Source of the DNA: Asinibacterium sp. OR53
GTDB lineage: Bacteria; Bacteroidota; Bacteroidia; Chitinophagales; Chitinophagaceae
Direction of reading: 5' to 3'
Assembly: GCF_000515315.1 (NCBI RefSeq)
Contig: NZ_KI911562.1
Coordinates: 2,513,220-2,577,219 of the forward strand
DNA: 64,000 bases
The notes beneath the pieces are model-generated. The model saw only the letters and a list, made by a program, of their open reading frames with translations, searched no databases and had not been told where the DNA came from. A program made the position numbers and the translations under genes. Shown in pieces: positions 43,227-52,703 of the stretch; position 1 is the stretch's first letter; the number at the start of each line of letters is the position of its first letter.

Positions 43227-45155
43227 TTACGCCTCCATATCCAGTAATTTTTCAAAAAGAGCTTCGTATTCTTTGTTCAACGATTCGAAATGCGCCGTCG
43301 TCTTTTTGTACTCTGTTTCCAACGCCAGGAACTTTTGATGGTCGGTATAATTGGCAGGATTGCCCAGGGCTTCTTCCAGTTTCTGTTTGTCTTCCTTGGC
43401 CTTATTCAGTGCCGATTCCAGGTTACTGAGTTTTCGCTGCTGTTTTTGTAATTCTTTTTGTTGTTCCCTGTCGGGCGAAGGCTTGGCAGGCGTTTGTGCA
43501 ATAACTACAGGCTGCTCAACCGCTTTGGGTGGTTCCTGCTCTTGTTTTTTCTTGGCCATCCTTTCATTCCAGGCCACCCATTCGTCGTATCCGCCTTTGA
43601 ATTCTTTGATCTCGTGGTCTACGATCTCCCAGATCTTGTTGGCGGTTTTAGAAATGAAATAACGGTCGTGGCTCACCAGTATGTAACTGCCTTCGTATTT
43701 ATTCAAAGCCTCTGCCAGCAATTCAACAGAATGCATATCGAGGTGGTTGGTAGGTTCGTCGAGGATCAGGAAATTGGCTTTGCTCACAATGGTTTTAGCG
43801 AGCGCTACACGCGCTTTCTCGCCACCGCTCAATACTTTGATTTTTTTCTCTACATCGTCGCCGCCGAAAAGAAAAGCGCCGAGCAGGCTGCGCAGTTCCA
43901 TATCTGTTTTTTGACTGCCACACTGCTGTAATTCTTCGAGGATATTATTGCCGAGGGTAAGGGCTTCCAGTTGGTGCTGTGCATAAAAACTTTCTTCCAC
44001 GTTATGTCCCCATACGCGTTCACCGGTAAATGGTTCCGTGCCTGCAATCATGCGTAATACAGTAGACTTACCCTTTCCGTTAGCGCCGATCAGGGCAATC
44101 TTATCGCCCCTGTCTATTTCGGCACCGGTATGCGATACAATGTTCAGCTTGCCAAAGCTTTTACTTACATCTTTGAGGGTGACTAATATTTTACCAGGCA
44201 CTTTCTCCAACTGGAAATTGATGCGCAGATCGGGACGTTCCAATTGAACGTCCTCAATTTTTTCCAGTTTGTCCAGTCGCTTTTGCACACTCTGTGCCTG
44301 CGCGGCCTTACTGGCTTTTGCCTTGAATCGTTCAATGAATCGTTCCTGCTGCCTGATATAGTCCTGCTGGTTTTCAAATGCCTTTTGCTGCATTTCTATG
44401 CGGATGGTTTTCTCCTGCTCATAGAAATCATAATCGCCGCTATAAATATGCAGTTGGCGCTGGTAGAGCTCCACGATTTTGTTCACCATCCGGTTGAGGA
44501 AAATTTTATCGTGGCTCACGATCACCACGCTGCCCTGATAATGCAGCAAATATTTCTCCAGCCATTCGATAGAAGGGAGGTCGAGGTGGTTGGTAGGTTC
44601 ATCGAGTAAGAGCACATCGGGCTGCTGCAGGATCATCTTGGCCAGCAGTACGCGCATACGCCATCCTCCGCTGAATTCCTTGTAAGGCCTTACCAGGTCT
44701 TCATTGCCGAATCCCAATCCGTGCAGTACTTCTTCTGCTTTATGATGAATATTATATCCATCCAACACGTCCATCTCGTGCAGGCTATCGGTATATTTCA
44801 ATAATAGTGTTTCATTCTCCGGATCTTTTTCCAGTTCATGTCCCAATGTCTCGATCTCTTTTTCGAGTTGCCTTACTCTTTCAAAAGCGCCCAGGGCCAC
44901 TTCTGTGATGGAATCGTTGGTATCGAAACTCAACAGGTCCTGGTGCAGGTATCCGATGGTGGTATCTTTTCCTTTTTCTACATTGCCTTTTGAAGGAGTA
45001 TATTCTCCCACTAATAATTTGAGCAGGGTAGATTTACCCGTGCCATTATAGCCGATCAGGCCAATGCGGTCGCCCGGCTGTATATGCCAGGTGGCATCTT
45101 CTACAATTATACGTGCTCCAAATTCGAAAGTGAGGTTCTGAAAGCCTATCAGCAT
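43227..45155 (-). CDS. ABC-F family ATP-binding protein
   Basis: This 642-residue soluble protein has two ABC domains. The first has Walker A GYNGTGKST, signature FSGGWRMR and Walker B LLLLDEPTNHLD. The second has GANGKGKST, LSGGEKAR and LILDEPTNHLD. A helical linker sits between them, and a coiled-coil C-terminal extension (about 545-640) is Lys/Glu-rich. ABC-F proteins bind the ribosomal E site and act in translation or antibiotic protection; no transmembrane domain is present. It is convergent with the response regulator gene. Confidence 0.93.
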   Translation of the reverse strand: MLIGFQNLTFEFGARIIVEDATWHIQPGDRIGLIGYNGTGKSTLLKLLVGEYTPSKGNVEKGKDTTIGYLHQDLLSFDTNDSITEVALGAFERVRQLEKEIETLGHELEKDPENETLLLKYTDSLHEMDVLDGYNIHHKAEEVLHGLGFGNEDLVRPYKEFSGGWRMRVLLAKMILQQPDVLLLDEPTNHLDLPSIEWLEKYLLHYQGSVVIVSHDKIFLNRMVNKIVELYQRQLHIYSGDYDFYEQEKTIRIEMQQKAFENQQDYIRQQERFIERFKAKASKAAQAQSVQKRLDKLEKIEDVQLERPDLRINFQLEKVPGKILVTLKDVSKSFGKLNIVSHTGAEIDRGDKIALIGANGKGKSTVLRMIAGTEPFTGERVWGHNVEESFYAQHQLEALTLGNNILEELQQCGSQKTDMELRSLLGAFLFGGDDVEKKIKVLSGGEKARVALAKTIVSKANFLILDEPTNHLDMHSVELLAEALNKYEGSYILVSHDRYFISKTANKIWEIVDHEIKEFKGGYDEWVAWNERMAKKKQEQEPPKAVEQPVVIAQTPAKPSPDREQQKELQKQQRKLSNLESALNKAKEDKQKLEEALGNPANYTDHQKFLALETEYKKTTAHFESLNKEYEALFEKLLDMEA

Positions 45156-45184
45156 TGTTTATACGGTATTTTGAGGGGGCAAAG

Positions 45185-46279
45185 TTAATGCTGTGGCCTG
45201 TATTCCACCACAACCTTTGCATTTCGTTGTTCGGTTGAGGTGAGGAATATCTCGTAACGCTTCTGAGATTTGCCCATGGTAACCACCATCAGGGCTGTAT
45301 TGGGAGGGATATCGCCCAGGTTTTCTGCCACGATCACAAATTCGTGGCGGTTATCGGTGGCATTGCATTTTGTTTTATATGTGATGGCCGAATAACTCAA
45401 CCTGCCATTGCTCACTACCAGTTTATTGTTGTGGTAAAGAGAAATGGTATCGTTGTCAATGGTGCCATTGTCGTACAGGTCGATCCTGATCTCTTCATCA
45501 CCGCAATACAATGTTTTCACCAATTTGTTCTCACGCTCCAGTAATACACGCGGAACCGGTGTTTTGTTGGCGATGAGTTCACGCGGGTGATGGATGCCCG
45601 TATCAGCTTTCCAACTGTGTGCAATGGCGTTATCGGCATGCTCGATGGGTTTGATGGGCGCAGCTGATTTAGGACTGGCCGGTTTCGACTGCTGCACGGT
45701 AGCGCCGGGTTTTTTAACAGCAGGCGGGTGGGTTGGGTTGGTCTTGGATTTTGCAAGCGGGACATGCGCTTTGGGCGCTTCTGGTTTTTTCTTCAGCAGA
45801 AAATCCTCTTTGGTGAAGTCTGAAGTGGCTACTTTCTCCAGGTACACTTCACCGCTGCCGCAATCTGATTTGTTCGATGAGCTTTCTGAAATAAACGTAC
45901 CCTGTAATACTTCCAGCTTGCCTATTTTGGAGTAGTCGAGGTAGCAGGTCATGAGACAGGGTGCACTGCCCTGGTCGATCTTCAGCTCCAGTATTTTGGT
46001 TTCCTTGAGGAGCAGGGATTTTGACTGGTAGGTGAAAATACCCTGCAAACCTGTTTTGGCATAGAACACAGATGTCTTATAAGAATAGGTAACACCCTTA
46101 ACGGCATTATTGGGAAGCTGCTCTATCTGGATCTCGTATTTGTACATCTCTTTCCGCTGGAATTCACGTAGCGTACTGCCAGTGGAAGTGAAATACCCCC
46201 TCCAGATACCGGTCAGGTGCTGTGCGTCAGCAGAAAAGCCAGAAACCAGGAAAAATAAAAGCGTAGAGATCCATCTCAT
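45185..46279 (-). CDS. Secreted protein of unknown function, Chitinophagaceae-type
   Basis: From the ATG at 46279 (MRWISTLLFFLVSGFSADAQ, Sec signal) this protein has 364 residues. The N-terminal half (about 21-170) is a beta-rich domain (LTGIWRGYFTSTGS, then many strands). A low-complexity Lys/Pro/Ala linker follows (about 175-235: PPAVKKPGATVQQSKPASPK). The C-terminal domain (about 255-360: ETYLYCGDEEIRIDLYDNGTIDNDTISLYHN-like, split here for length) resembles a beta-sandwich. I do not recognise a named family. It is divergent from thrS. Confidence 0.7.
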   Translation of the reverse strand: MRWISTLLFFLVSGFSADAQHLTGIWRGYFTSTGSTLREFQRKEMYKYEIQIEQLPNNAVKGVTYSYKTSVFYAKTGLQGIFTYQSKSLLLKETKILELKIDQGSAPCLMTCYLDYSKIGKLEVLQGTFISESSSNKSDCGSGEVYLEKVATSDFTKEDFLLKKKPEAPKAHVPLAKSKTNPTHPPAVKKPGATVQQSKPASPKSAAPIKPIEHADNAIAHSWKADTGIHHPRELIANKTPVPRVLLERENKLVKTLYCGDEEIRIDLYDNGTIDNDTISLYHNNKLVVSNGRLSYSAITYKTKCNATDNRHEFVIVAENLGDIPPNTALMVVTMGKSQKRYEIFLTSTEQRNAKVVVEYRPQH

Positions 46280-46352
46280 TACCACAAAACTAATAAGGCA
46301 AAATAGTGTAAGCTGATAATAAAGCGTTAAAAGAAAACTCACCGCTTTCCTG

Positions 46353-46360
46353 TACTTTTG
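46353..46360 (+). promoter_or_regulatory. -7 box TACTTTTG very close to the thrS start
   Basis: TACTTTTG (46353-46360) matches TAnnTTTG. The thrS ATG is at 46369, so the transcript would have almost no leader. Confidence 0.5.
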
Positions 46361-46368
46361 CATTCCTT

Positions 46369-48306
46369 ATGATAAATATCAGTTTTCCGGATGGCGCTGT
46401 ACGGGAGTATGAGGCAGGGGTTTCGGCATTGGATATCGCCAAATCGATCAGTGAAGGACTGGCCAGGAAAGTGCTGGCTGCGAGTGTGAACGGACAGGTG
46501 TGGGATGCTACGCGACCCATTTACCAGGATGCGTCGTTGAAATTACTGACCTGGGACGATGCCGACGGAAAAAATACATTCTGGCATTCTTCTGCTCACC
46601 TCCTGGCTGAAGCAGTGGAAGCTTTGTACCCCGGCGTAAAATTCTGGGTAGGCCCGGCGCTGGATAAGGGATTCTATTATGATATGGACCTGGGTGGCAG
46701 GCAAATGGGCGAAGAGGACCTGGCAAAGCTGGAACAGAAAATGAATGAGCTGGCCAAGAAGGGCAGCCAGTATATCCGCAAAGAGATCAGCAAGAAAGAC
46801 GCCATTCAATATTTTACAGAGAAGGGCGATGAATACAAACTCGACCTCCTGCAAGGATTGGAAGATGGAAATATCACTTTCTATACACAGGGCGATTTTA
46901 CCGATCTCTGTCGCGGGCCGCATATACCCAACACGGGTTTCATCAAAGCAATAAAGCTTACCAATGTATCCGGCGCTTACTGGAAGGGTGATGAAAAGAA
47001 CAAGATGCTTACCCGTGTGTATGGTATCAGTTTCCCTAACCAGAAAGAGCTCGACGAATACCTGCAGATGCTGGAAGAAGCGAAGAAAAGAGATCACCGG
47101 AAGCTGGGTAAAGAGCTGAGCATTTATACGATGAACGATGATATCGGCCAGGGGCTGATCCTTTGGATGCCCAATGGTACCGTGATTATTGAAGAGTTGG
47201 AGAAACTGGCGAAGGAAACAGAATCGGAAGCCGGCTATAAGCGTGTGGTAACACCGCATATTGCCAAAGAGAATTTGTACCTCACCAGCGGACACCTGCC
47301 TTATTATGCAGATAGCATGTATCCGCCCATGGAACTGGAAGGAGAGCGCTATTATCTCAAGGCGATGAACTGTCCGCATCACCACAAAATATTCGATGCC
47401 GAACCCAAAAGCTACCGCGATCTTCCGTATCGTATAGCTGAATATGGAACCTGTTACCGTTATGAGCAAAGTGGTGAATTGTTCGGACTGATGCGCGTGC
47501 GTTGTCTGCACATGAACGATGCACATATCTATTGTTCCAAGGAGCAGTTCAAGCAGGAGTTCCAGGCGGTGAATGATATGTACCTGAAGTATTTCAAAAT
47601 ATTCGGTATTGAGAAATATGTGATGCGGCTTTCGCTGCACGACCCCGCGAAGCTGGGAGAGAAATATGTGAACGAGCCGGAGCTGTGGAAAGAAACCGAA
47701 GAAATGGTTCGTAAGGTATTGATCGAAACGGGTGTTCCTTATGTAGAGGTAAAGGGTGAGGGTGCTTTCTACGGACCTAAGATCGATGTACAGATATGGA
47801 GCGCTATTGGAAGAGAGTTTACCCTGGCTACCAACCAGGTGGATTTCGCACAACCACGCCGTTTTAAATTATCGTTCACCAATACGAACAACGAGCCCGA
47901 AATTCCCCTGGTCATTCACCGGGCGCCGTTGGGAACCCATGAGCGTTTCATTGGCTTCCTGCTGGAACATTATGCAGGCAAATTCCCTGTATGGCTGGCG
48001 CCGTTGCAGGTGAAGCTCCTGCCTATCAGCGATAAGTTCATGGACTATGCGGTTTCAGTTAAAAATCAATTGGGAAAAGCAGGCGTAAGGGTAGAGATCG
48101 ATGACAGGAATGAAAAGATAGGTAAGAAGATACGCGATACAGAACTGATGAAAGTGCCGTATATGCTGGTAGTAGGGGAGAAAGAAGCCAATGAACAGAA
48201 ATTGTCGGTGCGCAGACAGGGTAAGGGCGATATGGGCGTTTTTGATGTGCAGGCCTTTATAGACCTGGTATCAATAGAAATTCGGGAACGTAAATCGGGC
48301 GAGTAG
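46369..48306 (+). CDS. thrS: Threonyl-tRNA synthetase
   Basis: This class II synthetase has 645 residues. The TGS domain (1-62, MINISFPDGAVREYEAG) and the SAD editing domain (HSSAHLLAEAVEALYPGVKFWVGPALDKGF) precede the catalytic core (MNCPHHHKIF, RYEQSGELFGLMRVR, zinc ligands Cys/His/His) and the anticodon domain. It sits before infC, rpmI and rplT, an order common in bacteria, suggesting a translation supercluster. The long antisense open frame on the other strand is a shadow. Confidence 0.97.
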   Translation: MINISFPDGAVREYEAGVSALDIAKSISEGLARKVLAASVNGQVWDATRPIYQDASLKLLTWDDADGKNTFWHSSAHLLAEAVEALYPGVKFWVGPALDKGFYYDMDLGGRQMGEEDLAKLEQKMNELAKKGSQYIRKEISKKDAIQYFTEKGDEYKLDLLQGLEDGNITFYTQGDFTDLCRGPHIPNTGFIKAIKLTNVSGAYWKGDEKNKMLTRVYGISFPNQKELDEYLQMLEEAKKRDHRKLGKELSIYTMNDDIGQGLILWMPNGTVIIEELEKLAKETESEAGYKRVVTPHIAKENLYLTSGHLPYYADSMYPPMELEGERYYLKAMNCPHHHKIFDAEPKSYRDLPYRIAEYGTCYRYEQSGELFGLMRVRCLHMNDAHIYCSKEQFKQEFQAVNDMYLKYFKIFGIEKYVMRLSLHDPAKLGEKYVNEPELWKETEEMVRKVLIETGVPYVEVKGEGAFYGPKIDVQIWSAIGREFTLATNQVDFAQPRRFKLSFTNTNNEPEIPLVIHRAPLGTHERFIGFLLEHYAGKFPVWLAPLQVKLLPISDKFMDYAVSVKNQLGKAGVRVEIDDRNEKIGKKIRDTELMKVPYMLVVGEKEANEQKLSVRRQGKGDMGVFDVQAFIDLVSIEIRERKSGE

Positions 48307-48362
48307 TCGTCAATATCTATATCTTTAACAAAAAAACAGAATTATTCACTAAACAAGTTTTA

Positions 48363-48935
48363 ATGGCATTACCACCAAGAGGGGGCGGAAGATTCAACCC
48401 CAGGTTTAACAGGCAACCGGAGCCTGAACATCGTATCAACGAGAGAATCCGGGTACCGCAGGTGCGTTTGGTTGGAGATAACGTAACTGTGGGTGTTTAT
48501 TCAACCCAGGAAGCATTGAAGATTGCAAAAGATCAGGAGCTTGACCTGGTTGAAATATCTCCGACAGCAGATCCTCCGGTTTGTAAGGTAATCGACTATA
48601 AAAAATTCCTTTACGAGAAGAAGAAGAAGGAAAAAGAGATGAAGGCTAATTCCAAGCAGAGCGAGGTAAAAGAAATCCGCTTTACGCCTGGAACCGATGA
48701 CCATGATTTCGACTTCAAAGCCAAGCATGCAGAAAAATTCCTCAAAGAAGGTAATAAAGTAAAAGCCTATGTACAGTTCAAGGGACGTGCCATCATGTTC
48801 CAGGACAGGGGGCAGTTGTTGCTACTGAAATTCGCCGAAAGGCTGGCTGAGGCCGGTGCACTGGAAAGCATGCCCAAACTGGAAGGCAAGCGTATGTTCG
48901 CCATCTTCACTCCTAAAACAGGAAAGAAAAAATAA
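48363..48935 (+). CDS. infC: Translation initiation factor IF-3
   Basis: This 190-residue protein has an N-terminal basic extension (MALPPRGGGRFNPRFNRQPE). The IF-3 N domain follows (RINERIRVPQVRLVGDNVTVGVYS), then a linker of lysines and the C domain (KEIRFTPGTDDHDFDFKAKHAEKFL, KVKAYVQFKGRAIMF). It keeps ribosomal subunits apart and checks the initiator tRNA. The start is the ATG at 48363, not the AUU or other rare start used by enteric infC. A terminator follows. Confidence 0.97.
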   Translation: MALPPRGGGRFNPRFNRQPEPEHRINERIRVPQVRLVGDNVTVGVYSTQEALKIAKDQELDLVEISPTADPPVCKVIDYKKFLYEKKKKEKEMKANSKQSEVKEIRFTPGTDDHDFDFKAKHAEKFLKEGNKVKAYVQFKGRAIMFQDRGQLLLLKFAERLAEAGALESMPKLEGKRMFAIFTPKTGKKK

Positions 48936-48960
48936 GCTGATAATCAGTTGATTAGATAGG

Positions 48961-48996
48961 ATGGTTGCGGAAAATAATCTTTCTGCAACCATTTTT
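48961..48996 (+). terminator. Terminator after infC
   Basis: atggttgc (48961-48968) pairs with gcaaccat (48984-48991), followed by a T run. Confidence 0.75.
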
Positions 48997-49009
48997 CGTT
49001 ATAAAACCT

Positions 49010-49017
49010 TACCTTTG
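49010..49017 (+). promoter_or_regulatory. -7 box TACCTTTG upstream of rpmI
   Basis: The box matches TAnnTTTG and gives a leader of about 75 bases before rpmI (49099). The leader contains small inverted repeats (ccgtctgtacgg; taatct/agatta), a possible site of ribosomal-protein feedback. Confidence 0.55.
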
Positions 49018-49098
49018 CAACCCATTTCCCACATGGCTCAACAAGTGTTCCGTCTGTACGGAGCCGCCAGCAGGGTATAATCTAAGCAGATTATTAAC

Positions 49099-49299
49099 AT
49101 GCCAAAGGTAAAAACAAACTCCAGCGCCAAGAAGCGCTTCAAGGTGACCGGCAGCGGTGAGATCACCTTCCAGAAAGCATTCAAACGTCACATCCTTACC
49201 AAAAAATCTAAAAAGCGTAAAAGAGCCCTGCGCAAAAAAGGCGTTGTTGGAGATACCAACAAAGACTTCGTTTTACGTTTGTTGCGTTTGAAAGGTTAA
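49099..49299 (+). CDS. rpmI: 50S ribosomal protein L35
   Basis: This 66-residue very basic protein begins [20 protein letters not shown], the L35 signature, and ends in LRLLRLKG. It lies immediately upstream of rplT in the conserved L35-L20 pair. Confidence 0.97.
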   Translation: MPKVKTNSSAKKRFKVTGSGEITFQKAFKRHILTKKSKKRKRALRKKGVVGDTNKDFVLRLLRLKG

Positions 49300-49358
49300 T
49301 CAGTAAACTAATTTTAAATTACCGGTCCGGGTACAACCGGACTTAAAATAAAGACACC

Positions 49359-49703
49359 ATGCCACGTTCCGTAAATGCAGTAGCATCAAGAGCAAGGAGG
49401 AAAAGAGTCCTCAAACAGGCCAAGGGCTTCTATGGTAAGCGCAAAAATGTGTATACCGTAGCCAAGAATATTGTAGAAAAAGGTATGACCTACAGTTATG
49501 TAGGCCGTAAATTGAAAAAGCGCGAATACCGCCAGTTGTGGATCGCGCGTATCAATGCAGCCGTTAGGGCGGAAGGACTGACCTACAGCCAGTTTATCAA
49601 CAAACTCAGCACCAAAGGTATTGAGTTGAACCGCAAAGTATTGGCCGACCTGGCCATGAATGAGCCTGCCAGCTTCAAAACCCTGGTTGACTCTGTAAAA
49701 TAA
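49359..49703 (+). CDS. rplT: 50S ribosomal protein L20
   Basis: This 114-residue protein has [36 protein letters not shown] and the conserved [12 protein letters not shown] segment. It is co-transcribed with rpmI (59 bases apart) and followed by a clear terminator. L20 commonly represses its own operon in other bacteria; here any site would be in the rpmI leader. Confidence 0.97.
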   Translation: MPRSVNAVASRARRKRVLKQAKGFYGKRKNVYTVAKNIVEKGMTYSYVGRKLKKREYRQLWIARINAAVRAEGLTYSQFINKLSTKGIELNRKVLADLAMNEPASFKTLVDSVK

Positions 49704-49734
49704 GCGAATAACAACAGCTATATAAACCGGGAGG

Positions 49735-49762
49735 CGGGCTAACGCTGCTTCCCGGTTTTTTT
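49735..49762 (+). terminator. Terminator after rplT
   Basis: aaccggga (49735-49742) pairs with tcccggtt (49750-49757), followed by T-rich sequence. Confidence 0.85.
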
Positions 49763-49793
49763 GTGCAGAAAATTGAACAAACTATTATTTTTG
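49760..49793 (+). promoter_or_regulatory. Promoter TTTG-N22-TATTTTTG before arginine decarboxylase
   Basis: TTTG at 49760-49763 and TATTTTTG at 49786-49793 fit the Bacteroidota consensus. The -33 element overlaps the tail of the rplT terminator. The gene begins at 49847. Confidence 0.65.
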
Positions 49794-49846
49794 TGCAATT
49801 TTAAAATTAGCAACATCCCGTTCACAGTCTAACTACTTACCCATCA

Positions 49847-51277
49847 ATGAACAATAGCTACACCTCGCTGGTGAACCAAACCTTCCATTTCCCGCAAGAT
49901 GGATTTGATGTTAATGACGATGGTTACCTGCAATTCAATGAGCTCGATCTCAAAGCACTGATAGCAAAGTACGGCACGCCCATGAAGCTGACCTACCTGC
50001 CCAAGATCGGTATGCAAATCAACAAGGCCAAGCAGATGTTTGCCCACGCGTTCAAGAAACACAAATACGAGGGCGACTATTTTTATTGTTATTGTACCAA
50101 GAGTTCGCATTTTTCTTTTGTGGTGGAGGAAGCGCTCAAACACAATATACACCTGGAGACTTCTTTCGCTTACGATATCGAGATCGTGAACCGCCTTTAC
50201 GAGCGCAGGAAGATCAACAAAGAAACTTTTATCATTTGTAACGGCTACAAGCAGAAATCGTATACATCGCGTATTGCCAAGCTCATCAATTCGGGCTTTA
50301 AAAATGTAATTCCCATCCTGGATAATAAAGACGAGCTTACTGCGTATAAAAGAAGCGTTAAACAACCGTTCCGCCTGGGTATCCGCGTGGCTGCAGAAGA
50401 AGAGCCCACCTTTCCTTTTTATACCTCGCGCCTGGGTATCCGTGCCAAAGACATTCTGGAATTTTATGTAGATGAGATAGAAGGATATGAAGATAAGTTC
50501 CAGTTGAAAATGCTGCACATTTTCCTCAACAAAGGCATCAAAGATGATATCTATTACTGGTCGGAGCTGAACAAGATCATCAACCTGTATTGCCAGTTGA
50601 AGAAGATATGTCCGGAGTTGGATTCTATCAACATCGGTGGCGGTTTCCCCATCAAACACTCACTGGGCTTTGAATACGATTACCAGTTCATGATCAATGA
50701 GATCGTGAGCAATATCAAGAAAGCCTGTAAGAAAGCCAAAGTGCCCATGCCCAATATCTATACAGAGTTTGGCAGCTACACGGTGGGAGAAAGCATGGCG
50801 CATATTTACAGTGTACTGGGACAAAAAATCCAGAACGACCGCGAGTGCTGGTACATGATCGATTCTTCCTTCATTACCACATTACCCGATACATGGGGTA
50901 TTGGAGAGAAATTCCTGATGCTGCCCGTTAACAAATGGGATAATGAATACCAGCGTGTGGTATTGGGAGGTATTACCTGCGACAGTCATGATTATTACGA
51001 TTCCGAAGAGCATATCAATGAAGTGTTCCTTCCTAAACTCACTTCACCCGAACCATCAGACGAGCAGGCCAATAAAGAACCATTGTATGTAGGGTTCTTC
51101 CATACAGGCGCTTACCAGGATCAGATCAGTGGGTATGGCGGAATCAAGCACTGTCTTATTCCTTCGCCCAAACACGTGATCGTGGAATACGATAAGAATG
51201 GAAAATTGATCGACTGGCTCTATGCCAAGGAACAGAGTGCCCAGAGTATGTTGAAAATACTGGGTTACCTGAGATAA
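49847..51277 (+). CDS. Arginine decarboxylase, alanine-racemase-fold type
   Basis: This 476-residue PLP fold-type III decarboxylase makes agmatine for polyamine synthesis. It is shorter than enteric SpeA. PLP lysine is expected in YFYCYCTKSSHFSFVVEEAL. The glycine-rich phosphate loop is SINIGGGFPIKHSLG, and the C-terminal sheet domain includes VVLGGITCDSHDYY with the active-site Cys-Asp-Ser. The length fits the Bacteroidota arginine-decarboxylase branch, but ornithine or diaminopimelate decarboxylase relatives share the fold. It has its own promoter. Confidence 0.85.
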   Translation: MNNSYTSLVNQTFHFPQDGFDVNDDGYLQFNELDLKALIAKYGTPMKLTYLPKIGMQINKAKQMFAHAFKKHKYEGDYFYCYCTKSSHFSFVVEEALKHNIHLETSFAYDIEIVNRLYERRKINKETFIICNGYKQKSYTSRIAKLINSGFKNVIPILDNKDELTAYKRSVKQPFRLGIRVAAEEEPTFPFYTSRLGIRAKDILEFYVDEIEGYEDKFQLKMLHIFLNKGIKDDIYYWSELNKIINLYCQLKKICPELDSINIGGGFPIKHSLGFEYDYQFMINEIVSNIKKACKKAKVPMPNIYTEFGSYTVGESMAHIYSVLGQKIQNDRECWYMIDSSFITTLPDTWGIGEKFLMLPVNKWDNEYQRVVLGGITCDSHDYYDSEEHINEVFLPKLTSPEPSDEQANKEPLYVGFFHTGAYQDQISGYGGIKHCLIPSPKHVIVEYDKNGKLIDWLYAKEQSAQSMLKILGYLR

Positions 51278-51454
51278 TCTTAACTTTGTATGCATGATCC
51301 CGGATTATCCTCATAAGGTTTTCGGCGATAAGCGATTCTGCTACTGCCTTCTCATGGAAGCACTGGCAATGGATGGGCTGCACCGGCTATAGGACCGACT
51401 CCTGGCCGGTGGCCAAGGGTCATGTACCCATTTCCCATTCCAATACTTTTATCC
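51278..51454 (+). other. Short gap with a -7-like box and a 32-codon frame
   Basis: TAACTTTG at 51281-51288 resembles a -7 box. An ATG at 51294 opens 32 codons (MIPDYPHKVFGDKRFCYCLL...) ending at 51392. No similarity is recognised; it may be an untranslated leader or remnant of a gene. Confidence 0.3.
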
Positions 51455-52585
51455 ATGTCAACAGTTACAGAACGCGCAACCGTGCGTAACGGGCAAGCGG
51501 ATTTTCTGCCATTGCAGGGAACCGATTATGTAGAATTTTATGTGGGCAATGCCAAACAGGCAGCCCATTTTTATAAGACCGCTTTCGGGTTTCAAAGCCT
51601 TGCCTATGCAGGCCCCGAAACGGGTGTGAAAGACCGCGCCAGTTATGCTGTGCGGCAGAACAAACTCACTTTTGTTTTTACAACACCTCTCCGGACCAAC
51701 AACCCCATGGCCGATCATGTATATAAACATGGCGATGGGGTGAAAGCGCTGGCGCTGCGCGTAGAAAATGCTACCGACGCGTGGGAACAGACCACGCAGC
51801 GTGGCGGCAGGTCATTTCTCGAACCTGTTAAGCTTACGGATGCTTATGGGGAGCTGGTGATGAGCGGCATCCACACTTATGGAGATACCATTCATCTTTT
51901 CATCGAAAGAAAAAATTACCAGGGCGTTTTTATGCCGGGCTACCGACAGTGGGAAAGCCACTATAATCCTGCGGAAACAGGATTGCAGTATGTTGATCAT
52001 TGTGTAGGCAATGTAGGTTGGAATCAGATGAACCCCTGGGTGAAATTTTATGAAGAGGTGATGGGCTTCAGCAATATTCTTTCGTTCGACGATAAAGATA
52101 TTTCAACAGAATATTCTGCGCTCATGAGCAAAGTGATGAGTAATGGTAACGGTTTTGTGAAGTTCCCCATCAACGAACCGGCAGAAGGCAAAAAGAAATC
52201 GCAGGTAGAAGAATACCTCGATTTTTATAATGGAGAAGGATGCCAGCACGTAGCCCTGGCTACAAACGATATTGTGAAAACGGTCACCGACTTGCAGAAC
52301 CGGGGTGTGGAATTCCTGCATGTGCCCACGAGTTATTATGATGATCTGCTGGAAAGGGTAGGGCATATCGATGAAGACCTGGCGCCGCTCAAAGAACTGG
52401 GCATACTTGTTGATCGGGATAATGAAGGATATCTCTTGCAGATATTCACCAAACCGGTGGAAGACAGGCCTACGCTTTTCTTTGAGATCATCCAGCGCAA
52501 GGGTGCGAAGAGCTTTGGCAAGGGTAATTTTAAAGCCCTTTTCGAAGCTATTGAAAGAGAACAGGGTATGCGGGGTAACTTATAA
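51455..52585 (+). CDS. hppD: 4-hydroxyphenylpyruvate dioxygenase
   Basis: This Fe(II) enzyme makes homogentisate in tyrosine breakdown. From the ATG at 51455 (MSTVTERATVRNG) it has 376 residues. The vicinal-oxygen-chelate metal ligands are His in YVDHCVGNV, His in CQHVALATNDIV and Glu in LFFEIIQRKG. The longer frame from 51422 is less likely. Homogentisate dioxygenase is not in the window. A TACTTTTA box lies just upstream (51444-51451). Confidence 0.95.
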   Translation: MSTVTERATVRNGQADFLPLQGTDYVEFYVGNAKQAAHFYKTAFGFQSLAYAGPETGVKDRASYAVRQNKLTFVFTTPLRTNNPMADHVYKHGDGVKALALRVENATDAWEQTTQRGGRSFLEPVKLTDAYGELVMSGIHTYGDTIHLFIERKNYQGVFMPGYRQWESHYNPAETGLQYVDHCVGNVGWNQMNPWVKFYEEVMGFSNILSFDDKDISTEYSALMSKVMSNGNGFVKFPINEPAEGKKKSQVEEYLDFYNGEGCQHVALATNDIVKTVTDLQNRGVEFLHVPTSYYDDLLERVGHIDEDLAPLKELGILVDRDNEGYLLQIFTKPVEDRPTLFFEIIQRKGAKSFGKGNFKALFEAIEREQGMRGNL

Positions 52586-52703
52586 TTTATTTGTTCTATC
52601 TGAACACACAATTTTAGGCAACCAGGACGCGTTTTATGAGGGAGGTGCATTTTTAACTAAAAATGCACCTGCTCAATTTGCATCATTTCTTATTTTCGAC
52701 CTT

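Noticed and set aside
46543..47853. Long open frame (436 codons) antisense to thrS
   Set aside because: It lies entirely opposite a conserved gene, has no recognisable domain and shows the composition expected of a complementary frame.
49844..50659. Open frame of 271 codons antisense to arginine decarboxylase
   Set aside because: Shadow of a conserved PLP enzyme; no similarity.
52371..52703. Extension of the YkuD gene back into hppD
   Set aside because: Overlaps the conserved C-terminus of hppD; a signal peptide starts cleanly at 52704.
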